Of a stretch of 46,482 bases of DNA, positions 1-7,266 are shown in pieces. The DNA is taken from assembly GCA_944350285.1 (NCBI GenBank), contig CALVOL010000003.1, forward strand, positions 1-46,482, in the 5' to 3' direction. Origin of the DNA: an uncultured Bacilli bacterium. GTDB taxonomy: Bacteria > Bacillota_I > Bacilli_A > RF39 > UBA660. A model generated the notes under the pieces. That model ran no database searches, had not been told where the DNA came from, and worked only from the letters and a program-made list of their open reading frames with translations. Each line of letters opens with the position of its first letter. Position 1 is the first letter of the stretch. Position numbers and translations under genes: made by a program.

Positions 1-614
1 TGCAATGTAACATTTGTAATAATCACACCTTTTTCTTTAATCTGCTCTAGTAACTCGTCCGTAAAATGAAGCCCTGCTGTAGGCGCAGCCGCACTCCCAA
101 GATTTTTCGCATAGACTGTTTGATAACGGTTTTTATCTTCCAATTTCTCATGAATATAAGGAGGCAAGGGCATTTCCCCTAATTGGTCCAAAATTTCCAA
201 AAAAATCCCTTGATAAGAAAAATGCACATGAACAATTCCTTCTTCTTTCTTTTCTACAACAGTTGCCCAAAGTAGACCATTCCCAAAAGAAATCTTCGTC
301 CCAACATGCAGTCTCTTAAAAGGCCTAGATAAACATTCCCAATCATCATTTCCAAGTTCTTTTAAAAGAAGAAGTTCAATCACTGCATGTGTTTCACTCT
401 TTTCTCCGATTAAACGTGCGGGAATGACTTTGGTATCATTAATCACCAAAACATCTCCTGGATTTAGATAATCAATCATATCTTTAAAGTGTTTATGTTC
501 TAATTCTCCACTGTCACGATCCATGACAAGTAGTCTGGAATCACTACGATTTTTCAAAGGTGTTTGAGCGATCAATTCCTCTGGTAAATCGTAGTTAAAA
601 TCTTCTGTACTCAT
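1..614 (-). CDS. queA: tRNA preQ1(34) S-adenosylmethionine ribosyltransferase-isomerase QueA (partial)
   Basis: QueA moves the ribosyl part of S-adenosylmethionine onto preQ1 in position 34 of certain tRNAs, giving epoxyqueuosine. About 204 N-terminal residues are present and the rest lies beyond the left edge; the family is usually near 340 residues. The start reads [20 protein letters not shown], and family motifs such as [25 protein letters not shown] and the [13 protein letters not shown] segment are present. Its ATG shares one base with the stop codon of the upstream gene (TAATG), so translation is probably coupled. The ruvA-ruvB-queA order is the usual one in Bacillota, here with two extra genes in between. 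QueH, which finishes the same pathway, lies at 24719-25357. Confidence 0.95.
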   Translation of the reverse strand, partial: MSTEDFNYDLPEELIAQTPLKNRSDSRLLVMDRDSGELEHKHFKDMIDYLNPGDVLVINDTKVIPARLIGEKSETHAVIELLLLKELGNDDWECLSRPFKRLHVGTKISFGNGLLWATVVEKKEEGIVHVHFSYQGIFLEILDQLGEMPLPPYIHEKLEDKNRYQTVYAKNLGSAAAPTAGLHFTDELLEQIKEKGVIITNVTL

Positions 615-1183
615 TAAAAATCCCTCTCAATTTCTAATATTTTATCGATTTTTTGATAGGCTTCATGAAAATCATCCATCGGAATATCAAATACATTGAT
701 GTGTTTTTGTTCCTTTAATTCATCACTAATTCTTTGATAGATAGTTTGTAAAGTAATACTATGATGAGAACTGATAGGAAAATATTTATGATGCGTTCTT
801 GTTGATAGTCTTTGTTGATACAAACTTATATCCTTTAAATACAAATTAAAATAATAAATATCATAAGGCATCAAATTTAACCGTTCACTAAATGTTTGAT
901 AAGCTTCATGAAAAGAATATGCTTTTTCTTGGATTTCACACATTGCTTCTTCCGTCATAAAAAAGCTATCAAACAAAAGTGTCACCGAAACATCCTTCAT
1001 TTGCTCTAAATAAGTAAACAATGCCTCATACATATCAATACTTTTAGTAAGACCATCCATTCCTTTCTCTGGTTGACCAGATAATCGGTATAAATTACAA
1101 CTCTCTAAATGATCCCGCAGATAATTAGTCAAACGAGTCTTACCAACACCATGCGGTCCAACTACAATGATTAATCGATTCAT
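614..1183 (-). CDS. P-loop nucleoside/nucleotide kinase-like protein
   Basis: A 189-residue P-loop protein of unknown substrate. The Walker A motif GPHGVGKT sits near residues 9-16. A later [11 protein letters not shown] segment looks like the Asp-containing strand of thymidylate or deoxynucleoside kinases, and an Arg-rich stretch ([11 protein letters not shown]) could be the lid. I place the start at the ATG at 1183: AGGAG lies 9 bases upstream, whereas the GTG at 1189 is too close to that site. It sits in the ruvAB-queA operon, 12 bases after the preceding gene and overlapping queA by one base. The kinase-like fold is inferred from motifs; a general P-loop NTPase role is the safer statement. 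Confidence 0.7.
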   Translation of the reverse strand: MNRLIIVVGPHGVGKTRLTNYLRDHLESCNLYRLSGQPEKGMDGLTKSIDMYEALFTYLEQMKDVSVTLLFDSFFMTEEAMCEIQEKAYSFHEAYQTFSERLNLMPYDIYYFNLYLKDISLYQQRLSTRTHHKYFPISSHHSITLQTIYQRISDELKEQKHINVFDIPMDDFHEAYQKIDKILEIERDF

Positions 1184-1195
1184 AGTCACCTTCTC

Positions 1196-1963
1196 CTACT
1201 TTATATCCACACACATCGCTGGATTTAATAATTCTTTTCTTTTTAACTCACGTAATAATTTAACCTGCTTATGATTTATTTTTTTACCATGATAAGTGGC
1301 AACATAGCATTTCCCAAAAGTTTGGTGATCTATTGTTCCAAAACGAATCCAAGGATAATAATGCAATAATACTGATCCTTGATCGGTATATATCACTCCA
1401 TCATCATGTTGATTTCTCTCAAGCAAATATTCACAAACGTCTCTACGGGCGATTAGTAAATTATGAAGCCAAAGTTTAGCCCATGCATTATGGTGTTCAT
1501 CGACACTTGATGTAGTTAATAATTCTAACTCTTCGTTAATAAAGCATTCGGGAATATCCGAAATATCAACAATTTTTCCCCTTTTGATATCTTCTTCTCT
1601 GCTCAGAGGAAGAAAAGGATGGCGAAAGACATATCGATCATAAATATCTAACCTACTTTCTTCCCCTAAATACATTACATAATAGCACTTCTTTTCAGGA
1701 TGATAAGAAATGACACTATTATGAATAAAATAGGGATTAAAAAGAGTGTAAGACATCCTTGTAAAAACAAAATCAAAATATGGAGAAAAGGTTTGATATT
1801 GCTTAGTAAATTCTAAAAATTCCTTTTCTCTTTCTAACGATTGTTCCAAAGAAAGTCGCGTATCATGAATATAAAGCCTTACTTGTTCTTTACAAAATTC
1901 TTCTAATTCATAATAAAATAATTCCTCTACGCTTTCGTCTGTTCTTTTTACTTGTGTTTTCAT
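1196..1963 (-). CDS. hypothetical protein in the ruvAB-queA operon
   Basis: A 255-residue protein I do not recognise. It appears soluble: no signal peptide or membrane segment is visible. The N-terminal third is rich in Glu and Lys and probably helical; the middle has many Tyr, Phe and His residues (for example YFDFVFTRMSYTLFNPYF), and no catalytic signature stands out. The start is supported by AAAGGTG a few bases upstream, lying in the 9-base gap after ruvB. It is co-transcribed with ruvB upstream and the P-loop kinase-like gene downstream. That pairing, both genes sitting inside an otherwise conserved operon, hints that the two act together, but nothing in the sequence says how. Confidence 0.6.
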   Translation of the reverse strand: MKTQVKRTDESVEELFYYELEEFCKEQVRLYIHDTRLSLEQSLEREKEFLEFTKQYQTFSPYFDFVFTRMSYTLFNPYFIHNSVISYHPEKKCYYVMYLGEESRLDIYDRYVFRHPFLPLSREEDIKRGKIVDISDIPECFINEELELLTTSSVDEHHNAWAKLWLHNLLIARRDVCEYLLERNQHDDGVIYTDQGSVLLHYYPWIRFGTIDHQTFGKCYVATYHGKKINHKQVKLLRELKRKELLNPAMCVDIK

Positions 1964-1972
1964 ATGTCACCT

Positions 1973-2980
1973 TTAAAATAATGAACCCATATGATCAATT
2001 TTTAAATGGTCATAAGCTTTTTCACAAGCCATTCTTCCTCGTGGAGTTCTTTTGATAAATCCTTCCTGTAATAAAAACGGTTCTACAACATCTTCAATGG
2101 TCGATACTTCTTCGCCAATGCTGGTTGCAATGGTTTCGACTCCAACAGGTCCTCCATTGAATTTTGTGATTAAACTTGTTAAGTATTCCAAGTCGACAGA
2201 GTCTAGGCCATACTCATCTACTTTTAAACGTTTTAGAGAATTATCGGCTAGTTCTAAAGTGATTTTTTCATAACCTTCTACTAAAGCAAAATCACGTACT
2301 CGTTTAAAGAGACGATTGGCAATACGTGGAGTTTTCCGACATCGCTTGGCAATTAATCTGGCCGCATCCATCTCAATCGGCATATTTAGGACTCTGCTCG
2401 TTCGATTTACAATTTTACATAGTTCCTCCTCGCTATAATATTGCAGCTTAGAAACAATACCAAAACGATCTCTTAATGGTGCTGAAATATCACCAGCTCT
2501 TGTCGTTGCACCTACTAAAGTAAACGGTGGTAGATCAATTTTAATATTACGGCTTTTGCCATCACTATTTAAGACTAAATCCATTTCAAAGTCTTCCATA
2601 GCTGGATAGAGGATTTCTTCAATAAATTTTGGCATTCGATGAATTTCATCAATAAATAGCACATCGCCTGGTTCCAATGTCGATAAGATAGCCGCTAGGT
2701 CACCACTTTTTTCAATGGAAGGACCACTGGCTGTTTTAATATTGACACCTAACTCGTTTGCTATAATATGAGCAAGGGTTGTTTTTCCAAGACCTGGAGG
2801 CCCATATAATAGTACATGATCTAGTGACTCATTTCGGATTTTACTAGCTTCAATAAATACTTTTAAGTTGCTCGTTATTTCTTCTTGGCCGACATACTCT
2901 CTTAAGCTCTGTGGCCGAATATTGGTTTCAAACTCATCGCCTGCTTGTTCTTCGGCATCCATAATTTTCTCGTCGTCCAT
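1973..2980 (-). CDS. ruvB: Holliday junction branch migration DNA helicase RuvB
   Basis: RuvB is the hexameric AAA+ motor that, held by RuvA, drives branch migration of Holliday junctions in recombinational repair. About 335 residues, the normal length. Walker [11 protein letters not shown] is near residue 60, Walker [11 protein letters not shown] near 110, sensor 1 [10 protein letters not shown] near 155, the arginine finger segment LRDRFG near 170, and a C-terminal winged-helix ends it ([17 protein letters not shown]). The reading frame offers GTG-ATG-ATG in a row; the ATG at 2980 has the best spacing (7 bases) from AAAGGAGG. It follows ruvA by 13 bases. Confidence 0.97.
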   Translation of the reverse strand: MDDEKIMDAEEQAGDEFETNIRPQSLREYVGQEEITSNLKVFIEASKIRNESLDHVLLYGPPGLGKTTLAHIIANELGVNIKTASGPSIEKSGDLAAILSTLEPGDVLFIDEIHRMPKFIEEILYPAMEDFEMDLVLNSDGKSRNIKIDLPPFTLVGATTRAGDISAPLRDRFGIVSKLQYYSEEELCKIVNRTSRVLNMPIEMDAARLIAKRCRKTPRIANRLFKRVRDFALVEGYEKITLELADNSLKRLKVDEYGLDSVDLEYLTSLITKFNGGPVGVETIATSIGEEVSTIEDVVEPFLLQEGFIKRTPRGRMACEKAYDHLKIDHMGSLF

Positions 2981-2993
2981 CATCACTCCTCCT

Positions 2994-3548
2994 TTACTTT
3001 AATAATTGTTTTAAGGCTTCTTTTACTTGACTCTCAATAGGTAAACTCGCATCCATATGTGGCAAGATTTTTTTGATATCATTGGTCTTATACCCAAGTC
3101 CTTCTAAGACACTTACTAGTTCATCAAACCCAACGATCGATGGAGTCTCACCAACACTTGTAAGTTTTCCTTTTAAATCCAAAATAATTTGACGAGCCAC
3201 TTTATCGCCAACTTTCGGAAATTTTTTCAAATATAAAATATTTTCTCGATCAATTGCATCTATAATTCCAGCTACACTTCCAGTCGCAAGCATCGGCATA
3301 ATTAATTTTGGCCCTACTCCTTTGACATTTAATAGTTTTAAAAATAGTTCTTTTTCTTCTTTGCTTAAAAATCCATACAAGGAATGTTCATCTTCTTTAA
3401 TATGACTATAAATATATACTTTTGCTTCTTCGTTTAATGAATAGGAAAAAGGATTTGCCACAAAAATTTGATAGCCAATACCATTGTTTTCTAACACGAT
3501 ATAATTTGATTCTTGAATGCTTACGATTCCTTTTATATAACTATACAT
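2994..3548 (-). CDS. ruvA: Holliday junction branch migration protein RuvA
   Basis: RuvA binds four-way junctions as a tetramer and loads RuvB. The 184 residues are slightly short for the family. The N-terminal OB-fold begins [21 protein letters not shown]; the middle has the helix-hairpin-helix stretches [16 protein letters not shown] and [19 protein letters not shown]; the C-terminal RuvB-contact domain ends [12 protein letters not shown] modest GGTGAT lies upstream of the ATG. It is the first gene of the ruvA-ruvB-queA transcription unit; the 75-base gap upstream holds an AT-rich palindrome (ATGATATCAT) but no promoter I would stand behind. Confidence 0.96.
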   Translation of the reverse strand: MYSYIKGIVSIQESNYIVLENNGIGYQIFVANPFSYSLNEEAKVYIYSHIKEDEHSLYGFLSKEEKELFLKLLNVKGVGPKLIMPMLATGSVAGIIDAIDRENILYLKKFPKVGDKVARQIILDLKGKLTSVGETPSIVGFDELVSVLEGLGYKTNDIKKILPHMDASLPIESQVKEALKQLLK

Positions 3549-3623
3549 AATATCACCGTAATAATGATATCATACAAACGTTTAAAAGAAAAGAGAACTT
3601 TCTTTCATTAACCAAATTATGGG

Positions 3624-4691
3624 TCATAGTGTTACTTTCCTGTTATATAGAAATTCTTTTGGGGGTTCTCCCTTGGAAATACAGTCCAAAAGATCTGGTT
3701 TGTCTTGATGAAGTCGATACATTAAAACTAACGCACTTGCTTCTTCTAGCTGCTTGTTTTGAACAAGCTCATTTATGACACGAAATACATACTGATAACC
3801 TGATGACATTTGGAAAAATAACTGCATGTAAAACCAAAAATCTACAAAGTTTTGTTTCTTTTTTAATTTTCGTTTTGTTTCTTTAGAAAACAGAAATAGC
3901 GTTCCACATTCTTCTAAATCTTTTTTCGATTTTAACCCCCCACATACATCATTCCAAACATTTTTAAACAGTACTTTTTCATAATATAAAAAGGAACTTT
4001 GTTCGATTTCTTCTAATGAAATTTCTTGGATAAAAATATTTTCCAACATTTTGGTATATAGGTTTTGGTTTGGCAACGAATATTGATCTTGAAAGACCAT
4101 TAGGGCAAAATAATTATTGAAATTTATCTTATATTCTTGCATTTTTTTAATCCCATCAAAGCAAGGTCTTGCTGCTATTTCAGAGGCTTCACTAAACTTT
4201 CTTTGTTTCATAAGAGCTTTGATGCGGTATTCTTCTACTAGATAATCTTTTTGATACTGTGGTGTATCGGTAAGAAGGAGAATTTGCTCATATTGTTTTT
4301 GTAAGAAAAGGCATTTTAATTTTTGCAAGAAAAAGCCTTCATAAGCAATGAAGTGATTACAAATTGCTATAGCTTTTTCATATTCTTTTAATTTTATTAG
4401 GCATTTCACACGAATTAATTGAAGTTTTCCTTCTTCTTGAAATTCTTCTTTTTCACATAAGGCTATTACATTTTCTAAATCTTTGTCTTTAACATCTTTT
4501 AACTTGCTTGCTAATGCATATATATAGAAATTGGTATTACCTGCAGGTAATTGTTTTAACTTTTCTACATAAATCGCATCGTCCAGAAGCCCTCCTTCTT
4601 TGCAATAGCGCATTGCTTTACAATAATTTTTTTGAGCAATTTCTTCTAATAGTTTTTGAAAAGATTCTTCTTTTAATTCTTCGTCTGTCAT
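3624..4691 (-). CDS. TPR-like helical repeat protein
   Basis: A 355-residue, entirely helical-looking soluble protein. Several pairs of helices with the character of tetratricopeptide-type repeats are visible, for example ALCEKEEFQEEGKLQLIRVK, CLIKLKEYEKAIAICNHFIA, CLFLQKQYEQILLLTD and ALMKQRKFSEASEIAARPC at residues about 80-185. The C-terminal half is less regular. The start is backed by AGGGGGT eight bases upstream. It lies downstream of the two pilin-like genes, separated by 24 bases, and may be co-transcribed with them; that would fit an assembly or scaffold role, but this is only inference. No enzyme motif is seen. Confidence 0.55.
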   Translation of the reverse strand: MTDEELKEESFQKLLEEIAQKNYCKAMRYCKEGGLLDDAIYVEKLKQLPAGNTNFYIYALASKLKDVKDKDLENVIALCEKEEFQEEGKLQLIRVKCLIKLKEYEKAIAICNHFIAYEGFFLQKLKCLFLQKQYEQILLLTDTPQYQKDYLVEEYRIKALMKQRKFSEASEIAARPCFDGIKKMQEYKINFNNYFALMVFQDQYSLPNQNLYTKMLENIFIQEISLEEIEQSSFLYYEKVLFKNVWNDVCGGLKSKKDLEECGTLFLFSKETKRKLKKKQNFVDFWFYMQLFFQMSSGYQYVFRVINELVQNKQLEEASALVLMYRLHQDKPDLLDCISKGEPPKEFLYNRKVTL

Positions 4692-4715
4692 CTTTTTTAC
4701 CCCCTATCATTTTTA

Positions 4716-5330
4716 TTATAATCCAATATAAAAGAATTCAAAATCATCTAATATGTTTTCATCCTGTCCTTCCACTACAACTGGTATTGTAATTTTTAAT
4801 AATTGATAAGTAGGACATGATTTATATGACTCATTAATGGTATCCGGATCTATAATCACCTGATTATTTTCTGTAATTTCACAGTTTGCATCACAATCAC
4901 CATCGCCATTAATATCCACATTCAAAATATAAGAGCAATTATCGCTTGTGGTTGATGAATCGATGGTAATGTTGTTTAAATCAAAGTAGGTTTCATCTCC
5001 ATCACTTTCCAAAAGCCATGTTTCACTGTCATAAGTAATGCGATCTTCAGCGACTCGAATTGTTTTGGCAAAGTCTTGGAAAGTCAATGTTATTTCTTTG
5101 CGATTGCCATTGGTCGTAATGGTTGGAACTCTTGTTAAGGTATTATTCATTAAGTCTTTTTGAACCGTTTCTATCACCGTAGCTCGGTTTACTTGATTTG
5201 CTTTGGCATATGAAGTATGATTCGATTCATATTGGATGTCTAGCAACAATTGAAACAATAACAACATCACAATAGAAATTAGTCCAATACTAACAATTAC
5301 TTCAATTAATGTAAAGCCCTTTTTATTCAT
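4716..5330 (-). CDS. prepilin-type protein with N-terminal cleavage/methylation motif (pseudopilin)
   Basis: A 204-residue protein with a class III (type IV prepilin) leader: MNKKG followed by FTLIEVIVSIGLISI. Cleavage by a prepilin peptidase would fall between Gly5 and Phe6, and the conserved Glu is five residues in. A single hydrophobic helix follows, then a 170-residue Ser/Thr/Asp-rich extracellular domain with a segment NVDINGDGDCDANCEI that has the look of a metal-binding loop. I choose the ATG at 5330 because it gives the proper leader; the upstream in-frame GTG does not. The ATG is one base beyond the stop of the preceding pilin-like gene. Likely a minor pilin or pseudopilin; no assembly ATPase or peptidase is in this window. 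Confidence 0.85.
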   Translation of the reverse strand: MNKKGFTLIEVIVSIGLISIVMLLLFQLLLDIQYESNHTSYAKANQVNRATVIETVQKDLMNNTLTRVPTITTNGNRKEITLTFQDFAKTIRVAEDRITYDSETWLLESDGDETYFDLNNITIDSSTTSDNCSYILNVDINGDGDCDANCEITENNQVIIDPDTINESYKSCPTYQLLKITIPVVVEGQDENILDDFEFFYIGL

Positions 5331-5331
5331 G

Positions 5332-5886
5332 TTACGCACCCACTTTCACATTGGCATAGTAATAAAAGCAGTTCGCTGTTGATGTACATGGTTCTCCCGA
5401 TAATTGCGATGCAAATTCGACAATTAATCGATAGCCAGTATCTGAGTCATTGTCTAATGTTCGCAGGTAAGTCATCAAATTATTATCGGAACATAAACTC
5501 ATCGTGGCCGCACTATCACAAGCAGTGATTTTTGAAACATCATAGGTTGTTAGTATCATAGTCTGGATATGAAGATCATTCCATAATCTTTCAAAAAACA
5601 ATTTTTCACCATTATAGGCGGCACCAAACAAGTCACTTTGCCCTGGATAAATATTTTGATAAAGTGTCGTTTCGTTAATTCTAGCTTTTAATGTATCTAA
5701 TTCGAAACTTTCCAAATATTGTTTTAAATAATAAGTTTCGTACAATTTATTCATATCATCGTATCTTAACCTTCTTGTCTCTTGGTTATTCGATGCAACA
5801 AAGGCTGAATACACTAACACGAGTGAAGCAAGTAATATCGCTGTGACAACGATTGTCTCAACAAACACAAAACCCTTTTTATTCAT
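5332..5886 (-). CDS. prepilin-type pseudopilin
   Basis: A 184-residue partner of the following gene, with a prepilin-like leader MNKKG followed by FVFVETIVVTAILLASLVLVY. The Glu at mature position 5 is kept, so processing by a prepilin peptidase is likely although the FTLIE consensus has drifted. The rest is predicted extracellular with several Cys (ACDSA, LCSDN, EPCTSTANCFYYY) that could form disulfides. The stop codon nearly touches the start of the downstream pilin gene, so the two are one transcript. A TATAAT-like box lies near 5910 but I see no matching -35. It may belong to a competence or secretion pilus encoded elsewhere. Confidence 0.8.
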   Translation of the reverse strand: MNKKGFVFVETIVVTAILLASLVLVYSAFVASNNQETRRLRYDDMNKLYETYYLKQYLESFELDTLKARINETTLYQNIYPGQSDLFGAAYNGEKLFFERLWNDLHIQTMILTTYDVSKITACDSAATMSLCSDNNLMTYLRTLDNDSDTGYRLIVEFASQLSGEPCTSTANCFYYYANVKVGA

Positions 5887-5931
5887 GAAACCATCTGCTT
5901 TCTTGTATTATTATACTAAAAAATAAGACAG

Positions 5932-5962
5932 AAAAAAAGAATGAATTGTAAAGATTTCATTC
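5932..5962 (-). terminator. Rho-independent terminator of the amidohydrolase-carboxypeptidase gene
   Basis: On the minus strand GAATGAA and TTCATTC form a 7-bp stem with a 10-base loop, followed by seven T. The stem begins inside the TGA stop codon of the 5957-7246 gene. Confidence 0.8.
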
Positions 5963-7246
5963 TATTGTTCCGTTTTCTTTAAAATATTCTTCTAGTGTTA
6001 AATGATTCTCCATAATATACTTTGCTACTCTAGGAGAGCCAATATACCGTAAATGCCATGGTTCATAATGATAACCTGTGATTTCTTCTTTGCCTTCTGG
6101 ATACCTTAAAATAAAGCCATAATCTGCACATATTTTATGTAACAGGTGATAGCAATCATCTAGTCCTTCGTCAAATTCGTTAATCCATTTCTCATCTTTT
6201 TTCATACAGATATCGATGGCAAGGCCTGTTTCATGTTCGGAATATCCTGGTCGCGCCACAAAAATATTGGCATGTTCTTCGCCGTATTTTTCTTTGTTTT
6301 CTTCGTATATTTTTCGTTGTAAGGCATTCGGACGATAGGCGCTTTCTACATCAATGTAAAACCCTTTTTCCCGCATGGTATCACGAAGGCAAAGCCATGA
6401 ATACATTGCTTCTTCTCTAATATTACCGTCATTTTGACACTCTGGATATTCTGATTGATACAACATGATTTTTAAAGGATAGTTTTCCGGGATTGGATTT
6501 TGTTTATTTACTAGCATCATTGTATGATGATAACTTGCATCAATTAACCAAGAGAATAACTCGCTTGTCCTTTCAAGCTCTGGATGATATTGCACTCCTA
6601 GTATTTGAGCGCCCTTTTTTGTATATTCGATAGCCTCAATAACACCATCTTCACTTGTCGCAGCAATCGTGATATCTTTTGCCGCATAAGGTAAAACAAA
6701 ACTATGAAGACTGATGACGTTTAACTCATCTTGTTTCATGATTTTATAAAATAATGTGTCTTTGTTTAACTTAATTAGATGACGAGCAGTTTCCTGCGTT
6801 TCTATATCTTTCGTAACGCAATGATTATGAAAAGAATCATCTTCTAATTGTTTTAAATAATGATCCGTATCTTTTAATATTTGTTTTATTTCTTCCAAAG
6901 ACTTTTCTGGATGTTTTTCTCTTTCTTCTTTTAAATTAAAGGCTGTGCCAATTGCTTGAAGCCCTAAACATACTCCCAAAATAGGTTTTTTATTTTTTAG
7001 GGCATCCTCTAACACTGGAAAGAAGTCAGGCCAAATTTTTGAACCTCCGGGCCATAGATATCCATCACATAGTGAGAGATAATCTTCCACGTGTTGGTGA
7101 AGAAGACCAATAGGAACTCCTCCACATTCCACAATCTTTTCTTCGTACATTCTGACAAAACTTGCACGATCTTGATACGGATCCTTTGTTTCATTCGTTA
7201 AATTATAGGTTGGAATAATCCCTATCACGGGTTTATTTTTTATCAT
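5957..7246 (-). CDS. fusion of peptidase C26 (gamma-glutamyl hydrolase/PuuD-like) and M15 D-alanyl-D-alanine carboxypeptidase
   Basis: A 429-residue two-domain protein. Residues 1-240 are a class I glutamine amidotransferase fold of the C26 group, which hydrolyses gamma-glutamyl bonds: nucleophile Cys93 in GVCLGLQ, His221 and Glu223 in GVQYHPE. Residues 255-429 are a VanY-type M15 metallopeptidase, which removes terminal D-Ala: SEHETGLAID supplies zinc ligands His338 and Asp345, and EPWH supplies catalytic Glu395 and ligand His398. All key residues of both halves are intact. No signal peptide or membrane helix is visible, so it probably acts in the cytoplasm, perhaps on recycled muropeptides; that role is inference. 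AGGAGG precedes the start. It follows polA by 20 bases. Confidence 0.85.
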   Translation of the reverse strand: MIKNKPVIGIIPTYNLTNETKDPYQDRASFVRMYEEKIVECGGVPIGLLHQHVEDYLSLCDGYLWPGGSKIWPDFFPVLEDALKNKKPILGVCLGLQAIGTAFNLKEEREKHPEKSLEEIKQILKDTDHYLKQLEDDSFHNHCVTKDIETQETARHLIKLNKDTLFYKIMKQDELNVISLHSFVLPYAAKDITIAATSEDGVIEAIEYTKKGAQILGVQYHPELERTSELFSWLIDASYHHTMMLVNKQNPIPENYPLKIMLYQSEYPECQNDGNIREEAMYSWLCLRDTMREKGFYIDVESAYRPNALQRKIYEENKEKYGEEHANIFVARPGYSEHETGLAIDICMKKDEKWINEFDEGLDDCYHLLHKICADYGFILRYPEGKEEITGYHYEPWHLRYIGSPRVAKYIMENHLTLEEYFKENGTIE

Positions 7247-7266
7247 AAAGTACCTCCTTTTTCATT

